From CAZDXJ01 sp050303615 (GTDB lineage Bacteria; Pseudomonadota; Gammaproteobacteria; Methylococcales; Methylomonadaceae), in NCBI GenBank assembly GCA_050303615.1, contig JBNLCC010000015.1, positions 88,816-152,815 on the forward strand: a stretch of DNA of 64,000 nucleotides, read 5' to 3'. The notes below the pieces were generated by a model that searched no databases, was not told where the DNA came from, and saw only the letters and a list, made by a program, of their open reading frames with translations. Position numbers and translations under genes: made by a program. Positions 37,101-46,100 of this stretch are shown here, piece by piece. Every line of letters begins with the position of its first letter. Within the stretch, counting starts at the first letter, position 1.

Positions 37101-40100
37101 GCCGTCAGGATATTTTTGCAGCGTGACCACGTCGGAATCCAACACAACCGGTTCAGGCGTTTGTATCGGGTCGGATACAGCATTAGCCGGCCAGACAAAA
37201 CCGGCGGCCAAGGCTTGACCACGGTCAATAGAATCGTCGACTGGGACAGCACTCGGATTTTCAAGGAGCATTCTAGTATCAGCATTCAGATGCCGCTTGA
37301 GCTCGATCACTGCGGTAGCCGAAAGCTGCGCGATGCTGCGCGCCAAAGTCAATGCATAAGATTCAGGTTCGGCTTGTTCAACCACCGCCAGTGTTAACCC
37401 GGCTTCGGTTAATAACTGATCGCCGGTGAAACTTTTCGGTTCAGCCAGCTTCCTTGTCTTGGCCTTACCGAACCGATGGGCAAATAAGGCATGTGCCGTT
37501 TCGGACTTAACCGGCGCAGCAAAACGGTATAAGCCGATTTTACTCAAAACCATAATATCGGCGGCTGCCGCCATTAACAACGCATGATGTCGGTTCTCGC
37601 CGCTCAATACGGCAATGACCGGCACCCTGCAACCGGCAATCGCAGCGACGGTTTTATCTAGCAGTGTATTTTCTGCAACAGCGTCTTCTACGGCAAACAA
37701 CTGTTCCAGTCCTGTCAGTAATAGCGCTTTCGGTGTAGTCCCCTGCCCGGTTGATTCATCCACCAGCGTATTAATCTGCTGCAGACAGTTGATCAGGCCG
37801 GTACAGGCACTCTCAATAGTCACCGGCTTGCCGTCAACAAGATTGACTTTAATCGCAAATACACCGGCACCGTGATCGTACAGCGCAATACCGGCGCTAC
37901 CGGGGATTTCAGTCGGGACGGTATTAGCCAAGGTACTATCGAAACCTAGCAACGGGCTCAGGCAGATCGGCTGTCTTGCGGCCGGTAGCGGAAAACTGGC
38001 CGAAACCAGACCGGGATTGGCAAGCGTAATATGGCTCGGTTTAGCTAAAGTCGGCCGGTCAGCTTTTTCAGTCCTTACCTGACTTGAGTCGGCAAGCACT
38101 GCCGCCTGAACCGTTGGCTTAGGCGTAGCGACTTGCTCCGGCACCGCTTCGCTTAGATCCTCTAACGGTTCTACAGGAAACCAATAAGCGGTTTCCGTAA
38201 ACGGATAAGTCGGCGCACTGATACGTTTGGGCAAAGGTTCGCCCAGCGCTTGGTAAAGCTTGCCCCAATCGATCTGCAGACCTTTACTCCACAGATTCAG
38301 CAGGCGGGCATATTTGTGCTGTACAAACCAAGCTGTCAGCGTTTGCTGCATTGCGTCGTCGCCGGTAAACGCCGCAATCAATTCTTTATGCTGTTTAACC
38401 TGGCCTTGATATAGATCGGCGACATCCGGCCGATCACTGAGATAGGCTTGCAGTTTTTCCTGCAATTGCGGCAACGACTGAACCACCAGCGCCAGCCTAT
38501 GATCAATCTGTTCGCGACCGACCTGCAGCGTATAGGCCAGGTCTTGCAATGAAAGCGGCTCGCCTGCGGCAAGTTGCCGTTCGATAAATTGCTGTAATTT
38601 ACCGGCATAGGCTTTCAGCCGTTCCTGGTTTTTAGCCGACAGCAGCACCATACAAGGTTTATTGTCTGTATTCGGCAGCGGTTCGGGTTGCCGGTATTCT
38701 TCGACGATCACATGTGCATTAGCGCCGCCGGCACCGAACGAGGAAATACCGGCGATGCGCGGCTGCTCAACCGCTTTGCCGTCCTTCAACAGTACCGGCC
38801 GCTGCCAGTCGGTCAACGACTGCTGCACGATAAACGGTGTCCGGGCAAAGTCTATCTTCGGATTCAGTTCGCTTGCATGCAGGCTGGGAACCAGCTGCTT
38901 ATGCTGCAGCTGCAAAATCACCTTGATAAACCCGGCGATACCAGCCGATGCCTCCAGATGGCCAATATTGGACTTGGCCGAACCCAGCGCACAAAAACCG
39001 TTGTCCTGGGTAAACTGCCGGAATGCCTGAGTCAATCCCGATACTTCAATCGGGTCGCCCAGCTCGGTGCCGGTACCATGCGCTTCAATATAACTAACCG
39101 CTCGCGCATCCACGCCGGCTTTATGGATAGCCTCCTGGATCAATTCGGCCTGAGCATTCGGGTTGGGCACCGTGTAACCGTTGGTTTTACCGCCATGATT
39201 AACGTGGCTCGCCCGTATCGTCGCATAAATCCGGTCGTTATCGGCAATGGCTTGTGACAGCGGTTTCAGCAGCACTGCAGCAACACCTTCGCCGGGTACA
39301 AAGCCGTTACCGCCCATGCCGAAGCTACGGCAGACGCCGTCTTCGGATAACATACGCGATGCGCTCAAGCCGACATATCCGGACGGATGTAAGTAGATAT
39401 TCACGCCGCCGGCAATCGCCACCCGGCATTCGCCGCTGCGCAAACTTTGACAGGCCTGATGAATGGCGGTCAATGACGAGGAGCACATGGTATCGACCGG
39501 CACGCTTGGCCCGCGCGCATTCAAAAAATAGGACACCCGGTTGGCCACCGAACTGAATGAGGTATGCGGATAAAGCGTACTGCCCTTGCGCCATAAAGGC
39601 GGCCCGAACAAATCGAAACCGGTGCGGGTAATACCGGCAAAAACGCCGACTTGCTGCCGACATTCGTTGATCAGACGTTCACGGGTATAACCGGCATCTT
39701 CCAGTGCTTCCCAAACGATCTGCAAAAACAATCGCTCCTGCGGGTCGATGGCAATAGCTTCTTTCGGCGAAATATTAAAAAACAGCGGATCGAACTCGGT
39801 CACCTTATCGAGAAAGCCACCCCATTTACTGTAGCTTTTACCCTGCTCCACCGCCTGGTCAGGATCGGCATGATAAAACCCCGATAACGGCCAGCGTTCG
39901 GCCGGCACTTCACGTATGCAGTTTTGCCCTGTTTTCAGCAACTGCCAATATTGATCGACCGTATCCGCTTGCGGAAAACGACAGCTCATCCCGATCACGG
40001 CAATAGCCTCATCACCCATATCGGATCTTTTATCAGCGCCGGTCGAAGCGGCCCGCTGTTCGGCAGGCTTCTCGGTAGTCGTACGAGCATTGGAAGCAGA

Positions 40101-43100
40101 CGATGCTGATGTCACTGCCTGTTGCGCTAATCCGGTTAGTTGGATTAGTTGACTTTGCTTGTGAAGCATAAAGTAATCGCTCAGCGCATTAACCGTCTGA
40201 CACTCAAACAGAATGGTACTGCCGACATCGGGAAAAATTTCCCGCAACGCATTGGTAATCTGTCCCACCAGAATCGAGTCTATGCCGTAGGTTTCCAACG
40301 GTTCCAGCGCGTCGATATCGGCGCTGTTCATTCTCAGGGATTTGGCGACCAGTTTTTTCAGATAATGATTGCTCGCCTGTTTCAAATTCTCGCTGCTGTC
40401 GGTTTCAACCGTTTTTGCCGGCTCACTCACAGCCGCGTCTACCTCTGTTTGTTGTCCTAATTGGTGCTGACTGACGATACCGTCGCTTTCGGCGACGATG
40501 ACCTGCTGGCCGAGTTGATGCGACTCGGGTGCCGGAAACAGTACGCGTTTAAAGCCCTGCTGGCTCAACACGGTTTGCCAGCTTTCCGGGTATAAACCGG
40601 GGGCGCCTGCAATGCGTAAACATTGATCGTCCGACAGCCACCAGCCTTCCAGTAATCCGAAGGTCAAATGTGCAAATAACGAATGAGTGCTGATCTCGTT
40701 CAACAATAACAAACCGTTTTTTCGCAACGCGGCTTTACTGTTGGTTAAGGTCCGTCTGATATTGCGCGTGGCATGCAATACATTGGTCGCAATCACCATA
40801 TCGTAGCTTTGCCCGGTTATAGCCTGGCCTGCCAGCGGTTTTTCGACATCGAACAGTTTCGGCCGGACAAACGGATAGTCGCCGACAAACTGCTGTTCAG
40901 CATGAAACAAAAATGCCTTGGATACATCGGTATAGGCATATTCGACTATATGTCGGCTATACGGCGCCAATAACGGCAGGATCGCCGCCGTGGTGCCGCC
41001 GGTACCCGCGCCGATTTCCAAAATACGTAATGTCGCATTCGGGTCTTGTTGTAAGCGGCTTTTGATCGCTGAAACCAGTGACTCGCCGAGTACACTGTTG
41101 AAAAAATCAGCCACCGCATTATTGCGATATATCCCTTCGACCCTACACATCGACGAATCCGGAAACAATACATCGGTGGCCCGTGTACTTCCGGTCAGAA
41201 TCTCCGGCAAGGCATGCAGGCATAACTCCACCAGTTCGACCGCTGCCTTCATATCGGCGTCGGCAAAACCGGACTGTTTGGCTTGCCGCCAGTGTTGCCA
41301 TAATTGATCCAGGTTATCGGATGCAGGCTGATCGATACCGTGTTCGGCCAGTATTTTCCGACTGGCAAGCAGCCATTGCCGGTAAAAACCGGTGACTTTA
41401 CCGCTAGCCGTATCGGACTCGGTCAACAAACCCAACGTCTGCAGAGTACAGGCTAACAACGGCAATAACTGCGCTTCCATCGCGGTATTGTTGAACAGGC
41501 TTAAAGGCTTAAGCGCCTGAACCCGGCTGATCAAATCCGCCGAAACAGGCGGAATCTGTTCGATACAAGACTGAATGCCGTCACTATAGATATTAACAGC
41601 CTGTTGCTGGTCGATTATCGGCAGTACCTGAAGATCGGTCGCCTTCAGCAAAGCCAGCTGATTAACGGGGGCAGCCAGCAATTGCTGCAACACGGTCATC
41701 GCCTCGTCGGCCTGTATCGGAATGATACCGCTTAATTGCAGCCGCTTTTTGGTGGCGTCGGAAATCGCATCGCCGGTGCCGACATCCCAATGCCCCCAGT
41801 TAATCACCTTAACCGCATAAGGCCGAAGTTTAGCCAGATGCAGAGCCAGTGCATCCTCAAACGCACCGCCGGCGGCATAACCGCTGAGCCCGCCGCTTTT
41901 CTCCAGCGCGACTATAGAGGAGAAATACAGCAGAAAATCCAGCGGCTCATCGCTAAATACCTGCGCCAGATTGACGCTGATATCGATCTTGGCCGAAACG
42001 ATATCGCCAAAGCGTTGTTCGTCCATATCAAGCAGACTGTAATCGAACAGCCCGACCGCCGAATGAATCACGCCGTGGATTTGCGGCCAGGTTTGTTTAA
42101 TGTCGGCATAAGCGGCCTGTAATGAATCCAGGTCGGCCGCATCGGCACTGATATAAACCGGTGCCGGGCCGTATTCGGCCAGTTTTTCCAGCTTGGATTG
42201 TATCCCGGAATCCGGGTTACGCCTACCCAGCCAGATGACCTGCGCCTGATAATGCTCGATGACATATCGCGTCCAGGCCTCGCCGATACCGCCTGCTCCA
42301 CCAACCACCAGGTAAACGCCCTGCTGCCGATAAACCGGCGACGACTCCGGCAATTCTGCGACAGGACTAAGCACGCGCTTAAACCACTGCCCGTTACGAT
42401 GGGCCAGTACATCACCCTGCGCCTGGTACGGCAGGCTTAATATGTCAGGCATCGGCCAGTTCCGGTCAGTCTCCATATCCACCGCCCGGATAGCCCAGCG
42501 TGGATACTCCTTGGCCAACGCGCCCATCAGTCCATGCACGCCGGCATGTGCCGGTTGTTCTAACTGCTCGTTGAATACCGCCTGGCTGCCGCTGGTTATC
42601 ACCGTCCAGCATAAAGCCTTGTCACCGTAAGATAAAGCCAGCAAGGCCTTGACCAGTTTAAACACATATAACAGTCCCGCATTTTGCCGGGTGATCAAGC
42701 TTTGATCTATAGCGATGTCATTATCAAGCTCGGGCGCAATCCAGATAAGATGATCTATATCGGCCAACAGTTTTAGTTGTCCGGATAAGGATGCTATGGA
42801 AACCGACGGATTAATAGCGATAGCATGCGTGTTGCGATAGATTGCGCGGATTGCCTGCTGCTGCGATTCGTTGCCGCCGATGATCAGTACTGTGTTATTA
42901 GCCGGAAGTGATTGCGCTGTCGGTCTATGTGTTTCAATGATATGCCAAAGCGGTGCCAATAGCGTCGGTTTTACCTCCCCTGCGCTATCTTGTTCCGCGT
43001 CTACAACACCGGCCAGATCGGGACTGTTGTTTACCGGTTCACTATCCGCACCGGGCAGCCAGTAATGATGTTCGGCAAACGGATAAGTGAGCACCGCAAT

Positions 43101-46100
43101 TCGATGCGGTAGTGCAGTATCGAAGTCACCGTACAATAGGGTCCAATCGATATGAACGCCGGATAACCACAGCAATGCGATATTGTCCAAGTCATTCTGA
43201 GCAATCAGAGAACGGATAAAAACCTGCCCTGCTTCACCCTCGGTCAGCTGATTAAACTGTGCAGGCACACTTTTACTGCTGAGTACCTTTGCCTGTTGAG
43301 CCGGATTGGCGCAAACAGCCGCCAGTTTATCGATCAAATCCTGCCGGTCATTAACCACTAATGCCAGCCGTTCCTCCATAGCCTGACGCCCGGTTTGCAA
43401 GGTAAAAACCAGATTGCTCAACGACACAGACCGGTTATCGTCTGCCGACAGCCAGTCCAGATAGTTTTGGGCATAAATCTGCAGTTGCGGACGGGTTTTT
43501 GCCGACAACACAAACAGCAATGGCCGGTCTGTCTCGATCTCCTTCTCTTCGGCTGTTACCGGCGACTCCGCCAACACGGCATGCGCATTGGCACCCCCGG
43601 AACCGAAGCTACTCACCCCAGCAAGCCTTGGCCCGCCACCAGACGGCGGTGACCACGGCTGCAATTGCTCAACTATATATAAGCCGGAGTCGGACAATTG
43701 AATATGTTCATTTAACCGCTTAAAGTTCAGTGATGCAGGCAATTGCTTATGTTGCAGGCATAACACCGTTTTCAACAAACCGGTAATGCCGGCTGCCGCC
43801 TCCAGATGCCCAAGGTTGGTTTTGACCGATCCCAGACCGCAGCTTTTTTCCACCGGTGCCGATACCGGCACACCGGCCTGGATAAAAGCCTGTTTTAAGC
43901 CCTGCACCTCAATCGGATCGCCCAGCGAAGTGCCGGTGCCGTGCGCTTCTATATAGCCCAGCGATGAAGGGGCTATGCCCGCCGTCTGCCAGGCGCTTTG
44001 CAATAATTTCGCCTGCTGTTCGGGATTAGGCACGGTCAAGCCGCCGGCCTGACCGCCATGATTACTGGCGGTACCTTTAATCAGCGCATGGATTTGATCG
44101 CCGTCGGCCAATGCAGCAGCCAGCGGTTTTAACAACAGCATGACCGCGCCTTCGCTACGGACATAACCGTTGGCTTGTTGATCGAAGGTTTTGCAGCTAC
44201 CGTCTTTGGCCAGCATACCTGCTTTGTAATAGGCAATGCTATTGACCGGATGGCAGATCAGGTTGATGCCGCCGACCAGCGCCTGCTCTGATTCGCCGCT
44301 TTGAATGGATTGCACCGCTTTATGCACCGCGACCAACGAGCTGGAACATGCCGTATCCAGCAACAAACTGGGACCATGAAAATCGTAATAATAGGAAAGC
44401 CGGTTAGCCAATACCGCCATCGAACTGCCGGTACCGTAATGGGCATCAACCGGTGCCCGGCACTGCTCCAGCAGCCGGGCATAGTCGGAACCGCTGGCGC
44501 CGATAAAAACGCCGGTGTTGCTGCCTTTAAATAGATCGGCGGCATATCCCGCATGTTCAATTGCCTGCCAGCTTAATTCCAGCAGGATACGCTGCTGCGG
44601 GTCCATAGACTCCGCTTCGGCAGGCGATATTCTGAAAAAAGGTGCATCGAACGATGCAATGTTGTCGAGAAAACCGCCACGGTCTATGCCCTTATGCCTG
44701 CCGTTCGGTTTGATTTCATCCGGCCATTGCCAGCGACCTTCCGGTACCTGACCCACCACCGAGCGACCGGATTGCAGACACTGCCAAAAATCCTCAGGCG
44801 TATTGATGCCGCCTGGGAATCGACACGCGATACCGATAATGGCGACATCGTCTGTACGTGATTCGTATTGCGGTTTGGGCGTTATCTGTACGGGTATCTG
44901 TGTTGGTTCGACATCTTCGGTTTTATCCGCAGGCTGTTGATTATCACCAACCTGCGCAGATAAATAATCGATAATCTTCTCGGCGGTGTTGTGTTGGAAG
45001 AAAAAGGTCGGCGTCAGCGGCTTGTTATATTGATGGACGATTTTCTCATTCAGTTCCAACAGATCAGCCGAATCCAGCCCCATTTCCATTAATGGCCGGT
45101 CAAATGCAAACGCCGCTTTTCGATCTGCGCCAAGACATGCATTAATTGCATTTTGAACAGAACTGCGAATATCGGTACGGCTATGCTTTTTGCTTTCAAT
45201 CGGGTCGTTGACGACTGTTTCAATCGGCAAGGCCTTACGGCAGCGATGATGAATATCGTAACTGACCAATACGCCGCAGCCTTGGTTTTTGGTATCCAGC
45301 GGCCGGTACCCCGGCATCACCCGCTCAATTTTCGCGCCATGCAGTTCATGAAAACGCAGGATCGGATCGGCCAGTACCTGTTGCGGGTTACGTTGCCGAA
45401 TATAATCATCAATGCTTAAACCGGTGCTACGGTCAAAATTTTTGCACAGCGTGATCGCAACAACCGACTGCACAGCCGGCTGCAAGCTTCGGTAAATCAG
45501 CATAAATTCCAGCAACTGATCGCCCAGATTATATTGCTGCATCTGCGGCAAAATATTGACGGCCAGCAACTGTACCGTGGTTGCCGCAGCATTGTGCAGA
45601 GAATCCGCCTCGGTAACCGAAATACCGTTTAATTGCCCGGCGCTATCGATACACTGCGAATAAATCACTCCGACAACCCTATTATCGACCTCCAGCACCA
45701 ACTGCCCTTGCGGATAATTGTCGATACGTTGTGTTAACACGGTTTCCGAGGTGCGCAGCGGTGTAGCCCAGCAACTGTCCTCCAGCAACAGCAAGGCCGG
45801 TAAATCGTCCGGCTGCACCGTTCGAATGCAATAGTGCCTGCGCTCCAAGTGCTGTAATAAATACTGATTGCAAGACTCATTATCAGGAAACTGCGAAGGC
45901 GGTTGATGCGTTGGTATCAACCCGGCAGACGAAGCCGCCAATAATACTTCGACAGGCGTTACCGACTCATGCGACAACCATTGCTGAATATCGTCAACAG
46001 CCGTCGTCTCATATTCGGCGATACTTGCATCAATACCGGTCGGCAGAAAACAATCCGCCAGCTGTGTCTGACTGCATCGTTCCATGTCTGCCGAACATTG

